Part shown: positions 16,931 to 25,075 of the stretch, piece by piece
Position numbering within the stretch: the first letter of the stretch is position 1
How the letters are laid out: each line of letters starts with the position of its first letter
From: JAVBOW01 sp031550615
GTDB lineage: Bacteria > Bacteroidota > Bacteroidia > Bacteroidales > Rikenellaceae
DNA length: 64,000 nucleotides
Assembly (NCBI GenBank): GCA_031550615.1
Contig: JAVBOL010000018.1
Coordinates: forward strand, 1-64,000
Direction of reading: 5' to 3'
Notes under the pieces: generated by a model
The model's database searches: none
Seen by the model: the letters and a program-made list of their open reading frames with translations, nothing else
What the model was told of the DNA's origin: nothing
Translations under genes and position numbers: made by a program

Positions 16931-17348
16931 CTGTCCAGATAAGTTTTTTACCGAAACCCAGCGTGTTGTCGGTCAGTTTCATCCATCCCGGCTCGAAGAG
17001 CCACAGGTCGAGCTCTGCCGCCGCGGCGTAGGGGAAACGGTTTACGTATGCCTTGCGCGCCAACCCTTCGTTTTCGCCCGCCCGGGTGACGCGTCCCCGC
17101 AGCTGCAATCCCTGCACTCGCCCCACCACGCGCGTTTCGAGCACTATGGAAGCTGCGGCGACGGGGTTCGCGGCGGCCTGTGAGGCGTGCAGCGTGTGCT
17201 CCTCGGAGGTGAATACGAAGAAGTTGCGCTCCGCGAGGTAGGCGTAGAACATATTGCTGCAATGCGGCGCGTCGCCCACGCTCGTGGCGAGGGTCAGCAC
17301 ATGGTGCTTTCGTATGAATTTAACGAACTGAGGCGCTGGCAGTTGCAC
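16920..17348 (-). CDS. Pyridoxamine 5'-phosphate oxidase-like FMN-binding protein
   Basis: A 142-aa split-barrel protein: HHVLTLATSVGDAPHCSNMFYAYL begins it (quoted in part: LTLATS and NMFYAY), followed by NFFVFTSEEHTLHA, typical of the YhbP-like flavin-binding group. It is too short for true PdxH. Function unknown. It overlaps the M23 gene by 29 bp and the SDR gene by 11 bp. Confidence 0.75.
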   Translation of the reverse strand: MQLPAPQFVKFIRKHHVLTLATSVGDAPHCSNMFYAYLAERNFFVFTSEEHTLHASQAAANPVAAASIVLETRVVGRVQGLQLRGRVTRAGENEGLARKAYVNRFPYAAAAELDLWLFEPGWMKLTDNTLGFGKKLIWTDEK

Positions 17349-18645
17349 GGGAAAGGCTGTCCGGTGCGCCGGGACGCACGATGTACAAAGAGTCGAGGGA
17401 AGTTATGCGCAGCGAGTCGGCCAGCGTGCCGGCCACCTCGGCCATGATGCGTTCGCGCACGGCGGCGAAGGCATCGAGGTTGGCCTTTGCGATAGGCTCG
17501 GCGGGCTCGGTGGGCACGGAGAGGGGGTTTATCGCCTTGCCGTTTTTATAGAGGCGGAAGTCGAGGTGCGGGCCGGTCGAAAGCCCCGTGCTGCCCACGT
17601 ATCCGATCAGCTGGCCTTGCGACACGTGCGATCCGTTGCGCACGCCCTTGGCATAGCCCCGCAGGTGCATATAGCTCGACACCAGGCCTTTGGCGTGTTT
17701 TACCTTGATGGTGTTGCCGCCGCCGCCAGACCATCCGCAGTAGGTCACAGTCCCGTCGGCCACCGAGTTGACAGGCGTGCCCGAGGGCGCGGCGTAGTCC
17801 ACCCCGTGGTGGGGACGGTAATATTTGAGCACCGGATGGAAGCGTGCGTTGGTGAATTTCGAAGTGATGCGCGAGAATTTCAGGGGCGCTTTCAGCAGGT
17901 TCTTGCGCAGCGAGTTGCCGTTTTCGTCCCAGTATTCGATCTTACCGTTCTGTTTGAACGGTATGGCGTTGTAGGTCTTGCCGTTATGTGTGAACTGCGC
18001 GCCCCAGATGCGTCCCGTGCCCACGCTGAGCGAGTCGACGAACTGCTCGTCGTAGACCACCGTGAAGGAGTCGCCTTTCTGGAGCCCGAAGAAGTCGATG
18101 GACCAGGCGTAGATGTCGGAAAGCTCCATCGCCAGCCCGGGCGACATGCCGCCCTCGACCATGCAGTTCCACAGCGAGGAGGTTATCTGTCCGCTGTGGC
18201 GCTGGCGCACCGTGACCACGTCCTTCTGGAAAGGGCATGCGACGATCGAATCGCCGCGCAGGTCCAGAACCATGTAATCTATGCGGTTGCAGCGGTAGAC
18301 GAACCAGTCGAGCGAGGGGATCGAGTCGCGGGTGAAGAACATGTGGTATTCGTGCCCGGCGCGTATCGTGCGGGGGTCGAATACCGGGCAGCAGCGCACG
18401 AAACGGTCGATGCGCTGCGCCGAAACGCCGTGCTGGCCGAGCAGTACCGAGAGGCTCTCGCCGGAGCAGACCACCGCGTCGCTACGCTCATATTGCAGGT
18501 AGGGTATGCCGTACATCGTCGGCTCGGGGGCTTCATCCTCCGCGATTCCGGCGTCACGGTTGCGCCCCAGACAGAGCAAAATAACCGCGATCGCAATAAT
18601 AATCAGCGATATAGCGCCGTATAGATATAGTTTATTTTTTTTCAT
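17320..18645 (-). CDS. M23 family peptidase-like protein with altered zinc motif
   Basis: A 441-aa membrane-anchored protein (helix near 6-27). The central part matches the OapA/LysM-like region found before M23 domains. The M23 (LytM) domain lies at about 290-400: HHGVD supplies the first His/Asp ligands and SSYMHL the catalytic His. The usual HxH motif reads PHLDF, so the second histidine is Asp. Intact members cut peptidoglycan cross-links; this one may be altered or regulatory. The ATG at 18645 is used because it opens the signal/anchor segment and follows a TACCTTTA box by 6 nt. Confidence 0.82.
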   Translation of the reverse strand: MKKNKLYLYGAISLIIIAIAVILLCLGRNRDAGIAEDEAPEPTMYGIPYLQYERSDAVVCSGESLSVLLGQHGVSAQRIDRFVRCCPVFDPRTIRAGHEYHMFFTRDSIPSLDWFVYRCNRIDYMVLDLRGDSIVACPFQKDVVTVRQRHSGQITSSLWNCMVEGGMSPGLAMELSDIYAWSIDFFGLQKGDSFTVVYDEQFVDSLSVGTGRIWGAQFTHNGKTYNAIPFKQNGKIEYWDENGNSLRKNLLKAPLKFSRITSKFTNARFHPVLKYYRPHHGVDYAAPSGTPVNSVADGTVTYCGWSGGGGNTIKVKHAKGLVSSYMHLRGYAKGVRNGSHVSQGQLIGYVGSTGLSTGPHLDFRLYKNGKAINPLSVPTEPAEPIAKANLDAFAAVRERIMAEVAGTLADSLRITSLDSLYIVRPGAPDSLSRATASASVR

Positions 18646-18651
18646 GATCCG

Positions 18652-18659
18652 TAAAGGTA
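18652..18659 (-). promoter_or_regulatory. -7-like box directly before the M23 gene
   Basis: TACCTTTA on the minus strand, one base from TAnnTTTG, ending 6 nt before the ATG at 18645. The same variant precedes dnaG. Confidence 0.4.
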
Positions 18660-18727
18660 GAAAATTTTTCGTAAATACCTGCAAAGTGGCCCCGCTGCCG
18701 GTCCCTGTGATTTTAGCCTTACGAAAA

Positions 18728-18758
18728 ACCCCGGACTGCAACATTTTGCATCCGGGGT
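18728..18758 (-). terminator. Terminator after the two-TM protein gene
   Basis: ACCCCGGA (18728-18735) pairs with TCCGGGGT (18751-18758). Inside the loop TGCAA can pair with TTGCA. On the minus strand the stem is followed by TTTTTCGT. Confidence 0.75.
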
Positions 18759-18777
18759 CTATTTTAGGTTTGCCCTC

Positions 18778-19290
18778 TTACAGGCTTGCCGTGCCTTTGG
18801 GGTAGGCTATGATGTCCGTTACCGGCACGTGGCTGTGGGGCACGAACTCGAACACCTGCGACCACAGCACGTCTTTGCCCGGAATGGCGTAAAGCGTCAG
18901 CTTAACGGCTGAAATGGGGCTTTGGGGTATCGACGCGAGTTTCTTGAAATCGCCTTTCACGGCTATCTCGCGCACTTTTTCGCGCTGCGGGGCCTCGAAC
19001 GAGTACTCGTACTTTTTGAGCTTTTCGCCCGAGGGTGTGTAGTAGAGGTCGAAAGTGTTTCCCAGCAAGCGGATCATCAGTACGATCAGCCCGGCGAAGA
19101 AGAGCACCCAGCCGGTCATCATGACCGCCGAGGCGAGGTTGGGGCTCTCGGCGATGCCGGGGGCGAATTTATCGGTTACTGCCAGGCCGAGCCCGGCTAC
19201 GATCATAAGGATTGCGCCCAGTGGGCTTTTGCGTTTTTTCGTGACGTCTGTGCCCGCAATGGTTTGCAGGTCGTTATCTATATGTTGCAT
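18778..19290 (-). CDS. Hypothetical two-TM membrane protein
   Basis: A 170-aa protein not recognised by me. The polar N-terminus (about 25 residues) is followed by two hydrophobic helices (about 25-42 and 55-75), then a soluble C-terminal part of about 95 residues (LYYTPSGEKLKKYEYSFE onward). The topology suggests an inner-membrane anchor with a cytosolic or periplasmic tail. It has its own terminator downstream. Confidence 0.65.
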   Translation of the reverse strand: MQHIDNDLQTIAGTDVTKKRKSPLGAILMIVAGLGLAVTDKFAPGIAESPNLASAVMMTGWVLFFAGLIVLMIRLLGNTFDLYYTPSGEKLKKYEYSFEAPQREKVREIAVKGDFKKLASIPQSPISAVKLTLYAIPGKDVLWSQVFEFVPHSHVPVTDIIAYPKGTASL

Positions 19291-19374
19291 GTTTTTATTA
19301 TTTAGCTGTTATGGGTAAATGCGGCGTCTGCGCCAAGGCGGACACCGGAATAGAACGGGATGTGAAACCGACGG

Positions 19375-19746
19375 CTAAATAACGATCTTGCGCAGACCGT
19401 AGATGCTGGAAAGGTTGTCCGGCATGCGCAAAATGGGGAATTCCCCGGGGAAGAAAGTTTTAATGTATATTATCCCGTCCACTTCGGCAGGTGTGGCGGC
19501 GGGTATCTTAGTGGCGAATGTGCGCGCACCGTGCAGCAGCGACGCGGACAGGGCGGCGGGAGCGGGGGCGGGGATCTCGAACAGCGACACCGAGCTGCGC
19601 ATCACCTCGAAGGTCTGCATAGTCTGCGGGTTCACCCCCTCGGGCTGCGTGACCGTGCACGCGCCGTAAAGGGCGGTCTGCCCGCTGCCGCCGATCCACA
19701 GCAGCCCCAGGCACACCCACAGAAGTATCGTTACGAGTTTATTCAC
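19375..19746 (-). CDS. Hypothetical small exported protein
   Basis: A 123-aa protein of unknown function, starting at GTG 19746. A hydrophobic signal/anchor (KLVTILLWVCLGLLWIGG) precedes an alanine/proline-rich middle and a hydrophobic C-terminal part. A frame from TTG 19764 exists, but that codon lies across the -7 box TATATTTG (19752-19759, minus), which ends only 5 nt from the GTG. No homologue recognised. Confidence 0.5.
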   Translation of the reverse strand: MNKLVTILLWVCLGLLWIGGSGQTALYGACTVTQPEGVNPQTMQTFEVMRSSVSLFEIPAPAPAALSASLLHGARTFATKIPAATPAEVDGIIYIKTFFPGEFPILRMPDNLSSIYGLRKIVI

Positions 19747-19751
19747 TTTTG

Positions 19752-19759
19752 CAAATATA
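19752..19759 (-). promoter_or_regulatory. -7 box immediately before GTG 19746
   Basis: TATATTTG on the minus strand, 5 nt before the chosen start, which implies a leaderless or nearly leaderless transcript. Confidence 0.4.
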
Positions 19760-19797
19760 GTCAAATAAAGGACTTCCCGGCATCCCGGGCAAAAACC

Positions 19798-20535
19798 CTA
19801 CCGTTTTCTCCTCATTGTCTTTTTGTAGGCTTCGTAGAGCTTTTCGGTTTCCGAGGGGTCGTCGAAATCCACCGGCGGCATTTTACGCACCAGCGCGCGC
19901 ACCCTGGCCGCCCGTCCGGCGACGTAGCCCGACGGCGCGCCGATCTTCATCCTGATGGGGTTGGGCAGCACGGTGGCGATCAGCGCCGCTTCGTAGTTAT
20001 TCAGGTCCGCGGCATCCTTTTTGAAGTATTTACGCGCTGCGGCCTCCACCCCGTATACGTTGGGCCCCAGTTCTATGACATTGAGGTAGACCTCCATTAT
20101 GCGGCGTTTTCCCCAGAGGGTTTCGATCAGGACGGTGAAATACGTTTCTATACCCTTGCGCACCCACGTGCGGCTGGGGGGGCAGAAGACGTTTTTGGCC
20201 GTCTGTTGCGATATGGTGCTCGCGCCGCGCAACTTACGCCCCCTCTTGTTGGATTCGATGGCCTTCTGTATGGCCACTATGTCGAATCCGTGGTGCACCA
20301 AAAAGAAATTGTCCTCGGTGGCGATCACGGCGCGCAGCACCGTCATGTTTATATTGCGCGTGGCCGTCCATTTGGAGTTGACCGCGAAAGGCTCTTTTTC
20401 CGCGTTTTCGAATAGCTTGACCACCTTGAGCGGGGTGATGGTGACCGGCACGCAGCGCAATGCGGCGACATAGCCCACAGTGAGGGTGAGCATGAAGATG
20501 ATAAGGTATGTGGCCAGTCGCCCGATATATTTCAC
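19798..20535 (-). CDS. mtgA: Monofunctional peptidoglycan glycosyltransferase
   Basis: A GT51 transglycosylase that polymerises lipid II without a transpeptidase domain. About 245 aa from GTG 20535: N-terminal membrane anchor (about 6-26), the VIATEDNFFLVHHGFD motif with the catalytic Glu, GASTISQQTAKN, and RRIMEVYLNVIELGPNVYGV (the conserved E-YLN motif). A TTG at 20544 is in frame, but it overlaps the -7 box at 20542-20549, so GTG 20535 is preferred. Confidence 0.9.
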   Translation of the reverse strand: MKYIGRLATYLIIFMLTLTVGYVAALRCVPVTITPLKVVKLFENAEKEPFAVNSKWTATRNINMTVLRAVIATEDNFFLVHHGFDIVAIQKAIESNKRGRKLRGASTISQQTAKNVFCPPSRTWVRKGIETYFTVLIETLWGKRRIMEVYLNVIELGPNVYGVEAAARKYFKKDAADLNNYEAALIATVLPNPIRMKIGAPSGYVAGRAARVRALVRKMPPVDFDDPSETEKLYEAYKKTMRRKR

Positions 20536-20541
20536 AGCATG

Positions 20542-20549
20542 CAAAATTA
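20542..20549 (-). promoter_or_regulatory. -7 box for mtgA
   Basis: TAATTTTG on the minus strand, ending 6 nt before GTG 20535. Confidence 0.45.
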
Positions 20550-20623
20550 GATATAATTCCCGGAATTTCCGTTACCGGGCACGAATTAGCGCGCCGCAGA
20601 CGAAAAAGTTTGCAAAAAAAAAC

Positions 20624-20631
20624 TATCTTTG
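20624..20631 (+). promoter_or_regulatory. -7 box for nifJ
   Basis: TATCTTTG, 51 bp upstream of ATG 20683. The leader is A-rich with no Shine-Dalgarno sequence. Confidence 0.6.
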
Positions 20632-20682
20632 CCGCGCATAGTATGCTCTGTACGCAACTAAATACATCAAATCATAAAAAAC

Positions 20683-23600
20683 ATGGCTCAGAAAAAATTC
20701 ATCACCTGTGACGGAAACTACGCTGCCGCCCACATCGCTTACATGTTCAGCGAGGTAGCAGCCATCTATCCCATCACACCCTCTTCGACCATGGCCGAGT
20801 ATGCCGACGAATGGGCGGCTAAAGGCCGTAAGAACATCTTCGGCGAAACGGTACGCGTCGTGGAGATGCAGTCCGAGGCCGGCGCCGCCGGTGCGCTGCA
20901 CGGTTCGCTGCAGGCCGGTGCGCTGTCCACCACCTTCACCGCCTCGCAGGGTCTGCTGCTGATGATCCCCAATATGTACAAGATCGCCGGCGAGTTGCTC
21001 CCGGGCGTGTTCCACGTTTCGGCACGCGCGCTGGCCGCACAGGCCCTGTCGATCTTCGGCGACCACCAGGACGTTATGTCCGCACGCCAGACCGGCTTTG
21101 CCATGCTGGCCACCGGCTCGGTGCAGGAGGTTATGGACCTGGCAGGTGTGGCCCACCTCGTGTCGCTCAAGTCGCGCGTTCCCTTCATGCACTTCTTCGA
21201 CGGTTTCCGCACCTCGCACGAAATACAGAAGATCGAGTTGATGGACCAGGACGCCCTCGCGGCGCTGATCGACCAGGACGCCCTGGCAGCCTTCCGCCAG
21301 CGTGCGCTCAACCCCCAGGCCCCCGTGACGCGCGGTACCGCCCAGAATCCCGATATCTATTTCCAGAGCCGCGAGGCGTCGAACAAATTCTACGACGCGG
21401 TGCCCGATATGGTGGCCGAGGCCATGAAGCAGATCGGCAAGATCACAGGCCGCGACTATAAGCCCTTCACCTACTACGGCTCGGACAAAGCCGAGAACAT
21501 CGTCATCGCGATGGGCTCGGTGACCGAAACGATCAAGGAGACCGTGGACTACCTGAATGCGCAGGGTAAGAATGTCGGCCTTCTGAGCGTGCACCTCTAC
21601 CGTCCCTTCTCGGCCAAGTACTTCTTCGACGTGCTGCCCAAGACGGTCAAGAGGGTCTGCGTGCTCGACCGCACCAAGGAGCCGGGAGCCAACGGCGAAC
21701 CCCTCTACCTGGACGTCAAGGACCTTTTCTACGGCAAGCAGAACGCCCCCGTCATCGTAGGCGGACGCTATGGCCTGAGCTCTAAGGACACCACTCCCGC
21801 CCAGATGATCGCCGTGTTCGAGAACCTGGCCGCCAACGAACCCAAGAACCGTTTCACGGTGGGTATCACCGACGACGTGACCTATCTCTCGCTGCCCGTG
21901 GGCAAAGAGATCGCCCTGGGTGCGAAAGGCACTTTCGAGGCGCGTTTCATCGGATTAGGAGCTGACGGCACAGTTGGCGCTAACAAAAACTCCATAAAAA
22001 TCATCGGTGAGACGACCGATAAATATTGCCAGGCCTATTTCTCGTACGACTCGAAGAAATCGGGCGGCTACACTTCCTCGCACCTGCGTTTCGGCGACAG
22101 CCCCATCCGCTCGCCATACCTGGTGAACACCCCCGACTTCGTGGCTTGCCACGTTCCTTCCTACCTTGGCAAGTACGACCTGCTCAAGGGCCTCAAGGAC
22201 GGCGGCACGTTCCTTCTCAACTCGATCTGGGACGCCGAGACCACCAAGAAGCACCTGCCCGACGACATGAAGAAATACCTCGCCGAGCACCATATCAATT
22301 TCTATATCATCAACGCCACCGCGCTGGCTGCCGAGATCGGTCTTGGTAACCGCACCAACACCATCATGCAGAGCGCCTTCTTCAAGGTGGCGAACGTGAT
22401 CCCCTACGACAAGGCCGTCGAGGAGATGAAGAAATTCATCCTCAAATCCTACGGTAACAAGGGTGAGGATATCGTCAACATGAACTACGCCGCGGTGGAC
22501 AAGGGCGGCAACCCCGTCAAGGTGGACGTTCCCGCCGAATGGGCCAAGATCGAAATCAAGGCCGCGGCCAAGAACGACGCGCCCGCCTTCATCACCGATA
22601 TCGTCGAGCCGATCAACGGCCTTGAGGGCGATTCGCTGCCCGTAAGCGCATTCCTCGGCCGCGAAGACGGCACCTGGGACAACGGCACCTCGGCATACGA
22701 GAAACGCGGTATCGCGGTCAACGTCCCCGAATGGCAGAGCGAAAGCTGCATACAGTGTAACCAGTGCGCATACGTCTGCCCCCACGCAGCGATCCGCCCC
22801 TTCCTGCTCACCGAGGCAGAGGTTGCCGCCGCTCCCGCAGGTACCGTAACGGTACAGGGCGTGGGCGCTACCAAAGAGTACAAATTCCGCATGCAGGTGT
22901 CGCCCCTCGACTGTACGGGTTGCGGCAACTGCGCCAATATCTGCCCCTCGCCGACCAAGTCGCTTATCATGAAGCCCCTCGAATCGCAGATGGCCGAAGA
23001 GTCGCGCTGGGAGTACATGCACCACAAAGTGGGTTACAAAGATACCGTTGTCGACAAGACCAAGACGGTCAAGAACAGCCAGTTCGCACAACCCCTGTTC
23101 GAATTCTCGGGTGCTTGCGCCGGTTGCGGCGAAACCCCCTACATCAAGTCGATCACCCAGCTGTTCGGCGACCGCATGATGGTGGCCAACGCCACAGGTT
23201 GCTCGTCGATCTACGGCGGTTCGGCACCTTCGACCCCCTACTGCGTAAACTCTAAGGGCCACGGTCCCGCATGGGCCAACTCGCTCTTTGAGGACAACGC
23301 CGAATTCGGCCTGGGTATGCACGTGGGCGTCGAGAAACTGCGCGACGGCCTGAAAGTGAAGATGGAAGCGGCTATCGCCTCCTGCCCCAAATGCTCTGAT
23401 GAGCTGAAGGCCACCTTCACCGAATGGATCGAAAACCGCCACATCGCAGCCAAAACCGTCGAGATCGCAGACCGCATGATCCCGATGATGGAGGCCTGTG
23501 GATGCGACACCTGCAAGGAGATACTCGAACTGAAGCAATACCTGGTTAAGCGTTCGCAATGGATCTTCGGCGGCGACGGCTGGTCTTACGACATCGGTTT

Positions 23601-24219
23601 CGGCGGCCTGGACCACGTGATCGCATCGGGCGAGAACGTGAACATCCTGGTTATGGACACCGAGGTTTACTCGAACACCGGTGGCCAGTCTTCGAAAGCG
23701 ACCCCCGTGGGCGCAGTGGCCAAATTCGCCACCGCCGGCAAGCGTATCCGCAAGAAAGACCTCGGGGCGATAGCCATGACCTACGGCTACGTCTACGTGG
23801 CGCAGGTGTCCATGGGCGCCAACCACAACCAGTATTTCCAGGCTATCAAAGAGGCCGAGGCCTATGACGGACCTTCGCTGATCATCGCCTACGCACCATG
23901 TATCAACCACGGCATCAAAGGCGGCATGGGCCAGTCCCAGCTCACCGAAAAGCGTGCGGTAGAGTGCGGTTACTGGCACATGTGGCGTTTCAACCCCGCC
24001 CTCGAAGCCGAAGGCAAGAACCCCTTCACGATGGACTCGAAGGAGCCCGACTGGAGCAAGTTCCAGGACTTCATCAACAACGAAGTGCGCTACACCTCGC
24101 TCAAAAAGTCTTTCCCCGCCGAAGCCAAGGAACTCTTCGAAGCCTCGCAGGAAAACGCGCAGTGGAGATACAGCACATATCTCCGCATGGCCGCCATGGA
24201 CTTCAGCAAGAAGGAGTAA
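20683..24219 (+). CDS. nifJ: Pyruvate:ferredoxin (flavodoxin) oxidoreductase, single chain
   Basis: Oxygen-sensitive enzyme converting pyruvate and CoA to acetyl-CoA, CO2 and reduced ferredoxin; the central route of acetyl-CoA formation in anaerobes. At 1178 aa it is full length. Domains in order: pyrimidine-binding domain I (about 1-250), domain II (260-370), EKR/gamma domain (about 420-640), an 8Fe ferredoxin domain with CIQCNQCAYVCP from C689 and CTGCGNCANICP from C744, and the TPP-binding C-terminal domain with the proximal cluster (C812, GACAGCG). GDGWSYDIG and the SNTGGQSSKATP loop follow. It is monocistronic, with its own promoter and strong terminator. Confidence 0.96.
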   Translation: MAQKKFITCDGNYAAAHIAYMFSEVAAIYPITPSSTMAEYADEWAAKGRKNIFGETVRVVEMQSEAGAAGALHGSLQAGALSTTFTASQGLLLMIPNMYKIAGELLPGVFHVSARALAAQALSIFGDHQDVMSARQTGFAMLATGSVQEVMDLAGVAHLVSLKSRVPFMHFFDGFRTSHEIQKIELMDQDALAALIDQDALAAFRQRALNPQAPVTRGTAQNPDIYFQSREASNKFYDAVPDMVAEAMKQIGKITGRDYKPFTYYGSDKAENIVIAMGSVTETIKETVDYLNAQGKNVGLLSVHLYRPFSAKYFFDVLPKTVKRVCVLDRTKEPGANGEPLYLDVKDLFYGKQNAPVIVGGRYGLSSKDTTPAQMIAVFENLAANEPKNRFTVGITDDVTYLSLPVGKEIALGAKGTFEARFIGLGADGTVGANKNSIKIIGETTDKYCQAYFSYDSKKSGGYTSSHLRFGDSPIRSPYLVNTPDFVACHVPSYLGKYDLLKGLKDGGTFLLNSIWDAETTKKHLPDDMKKYLAEHHINFYIINATALAAEIGLGNRTNTIMQSAFFKVANVIPYDKAVEEMKKFILKSYGNKGEDIVNMNYAAVDKGGNPVKVDVPAEWAKIEIKAAAKNDAPAFITDIVEPINGLEGDSLPVSAFLGREDGTWDNGTSAYEKRGIAVNVPEWQSESCIQCNQCAYVCPHAAIRPFLLTEAEVAAAPAGTVTVQGVGATKEYKFRMQVSPLDCTGCGNCANICPSPTKSLIMKPLESQMAEESRWEYMHHKVGYKDTVVDKTKTVKNSQFAQPLFEFSGACAGCGETPYIKSITQLFGDRMMVANATGCSSIYGGSAPSTPYCVNSKGHGPAWANSLFEDNAEFGLGMHVGVEKLRDGLKVKMEAAIASCPKCSDELKATFTEWIENRHIAAKTVEIADRMIPMMEACGCDTCKEILELKQYLVKRSQWIFGGDGWSYDIGFGGLDHVIASGENVNILVMDTEVYSNTGGQSSKATPVGAVAKFATAGKRIRKKDLGAIAMTYGYVYVAQVSMGANHNQYFQAIKEAEAYDGPSLIIAYAPCINHGIKGGMGQSQLTEKRAVECGYWHMWRFNPALEAEGKNPFTMDSKEPDWSKFQDFINNEVRYTSLKKSFPAEAKELFEASQENAQWRYSTYLRMAAMDFSKKE

Positions 24220-24239
24220 CAGGTCAATTGTATTCATTA

Positions 24240-24276
24240 TGCCCCGGCGACCATAAGGATCGCCGGGGCATTTTTT
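24240..24276 (+). terminator. Strong intrinsic terminator after nifJ
   Basis: TGCCCCGGCGA (24240-24250) and TCGCCGGGGCA (24260-24270) form a perfect 11-bp stem followed by six T. Confidence 0.9.
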
Positions 24277-24372
24277 ATCTCTCCATGCCCCCCTGTCCCG
24301 GTGCGTCAGACATCGGATATGGACCTAATAATCACTTTCTGCTCAACAGGTTGTTATTTCATAATAAAATAA

Positions 24373-24582
24373 TACTTTTGCGTATGACCTGACCTCGCAG
24401 CGGGATAATGGTCATATTACATATTTGTTCGTCGAGAGCTACGTGAAAACTGGCAGGTTTAAAAGTAAAAAGCTTACGGCGCAATGCTTGTGCTATATTA
24501 ATATGGCATGGGCTTGCCTGTCTCTTTTTACGGTGTTGCCAGCACTCACGTAGAGCCAAGGTAAGTTCCATGCTATTTTTTT
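24373..24582 (+). ncRNA. Structured RNA candidate 1
   Basis: A -7 box TACTTTTG (24373-24380) is followed by a long-range stem: 24439-24455 pairs with 24537-24553 (8 bp, a 3x3 internal loop, then 6 bp including CTGGC). A second stem crosses it: GCATGG (24506-24511) with CCATGC (24568-24573), directly followed by a seven-T run. This is the same architecture as the element about 300 bp downstream. I cannot name an RNA family. Confidence 0.4.
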
Positions 24583-24694
24583 GTGTGCCGCCCTCTGAAT
24601 AAGAAACGCCCCCCTACCGCCGATTATTGCTGCAATACGACCCGCTATATAATTGTAAAAGAGTAATGCAGGTAAATTATTATGATTAATTATT

Positions 24695-24896
24695 TATCTT
24701 TGCCTTGTCGAAAGACAAAAGACATACTCCGTTTTCGTGGCGAAATTCTGGCGAATTATATTAACGAAGGGACGGATATTATATATAGAAATCTGCGCTT
24801 ACTGCATTACAGTTCAAGCGTGGTGTGTTGGTACTTTTCGTGTAGGGCTCGCCAGTCCTTCGCCACGGAGTTTTACGAACACCCACGCTTTTTCTG
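24695..24896 (+). ncRNA. Structured RNA candidate 2
   Basis: A -7 box TATCTTTG (24695-24702) is followed by a GAAA-capped TTGTC/GACAA hairpin. A long stem then forms: 24737-24754 pairs with 24849-24866 (8 bp, 3x3 loop, 7 bp including CTGGC), extended by CTCCG (24727-24731) with CGGAG. A crossing stem pairs 24816-24829 with 24878-24890 (one bulge), directly before a T-rich tract. The crossing stems are either a pseudoknot or mutually exclusive, attenuator-like folds. Confidence 0.45.
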
Positions 24897-24950
24897 TCTC
24901 CATGGTTCCGGCTCAGGGACGAAAAAGCAAAAGAATACGATCAAAGTAAC

Positions 24951-24971
24951 AAGGGGTGCAACTCCCTTTTT
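24951..24971 (+). terminator. Small terminator-like hairpin
   Basis: AAGGG (24951-24955) pairs with CCCTT (24964-24968), followed by further T residues; it lies about 105 bp upstream of the sigma factor gene. Confidence 0.4.
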
Positions 24972-25075
24972 ACTATTGTTTTACTAACCGGCACAAAGTG
25001 CGGGGCAACTCCCGTGCGGCGCGAAATATACAATACAATACAGGCTAATGCGTTATTAATTCGAAAATTAAAGTT

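Larger units (their letters stand above)
24277..25075. other. 800-bp gene-free stretch ahead of the sigma factor
   Basis: No convincing reading frame. Short frames (70 aa on the minus strand at 24359-24571, 101 aa on the plus strand at 24682-24987) overlap paired RNA-like segments and lack family features. The stretch holds two tandem structured elements, each behind a -7 box, a terminator-like hairpin at 24951-24971, and small hairpins (GCAC/GTGC, CGGG/CCCG) just upstream of the sigma gene. Confidence 0.6.

Noticed and set aside
21955..24237. 760-aa open frame on the strand opposite nifJ
   Set aside because: High-GC shadow of a strongly coding gene; valine/glycine/histidine-rich with no family motif, and nifJ is certain.
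24359..24987. Small frames of 70 aa (minus, 24359-24571) and 101 aa (plus, 24682-24987)
   Set aside because: They coincide with paired structured segments, lack family features and have poor start context; the RNA explanation fits better.
24960..25030. Possible group II intron or retron remnant
   Set aside because: GTGCGGGG and small hairpins caught the eye, but there is no domain V, no reverse transcriptase and no a1/a2 arrangement.
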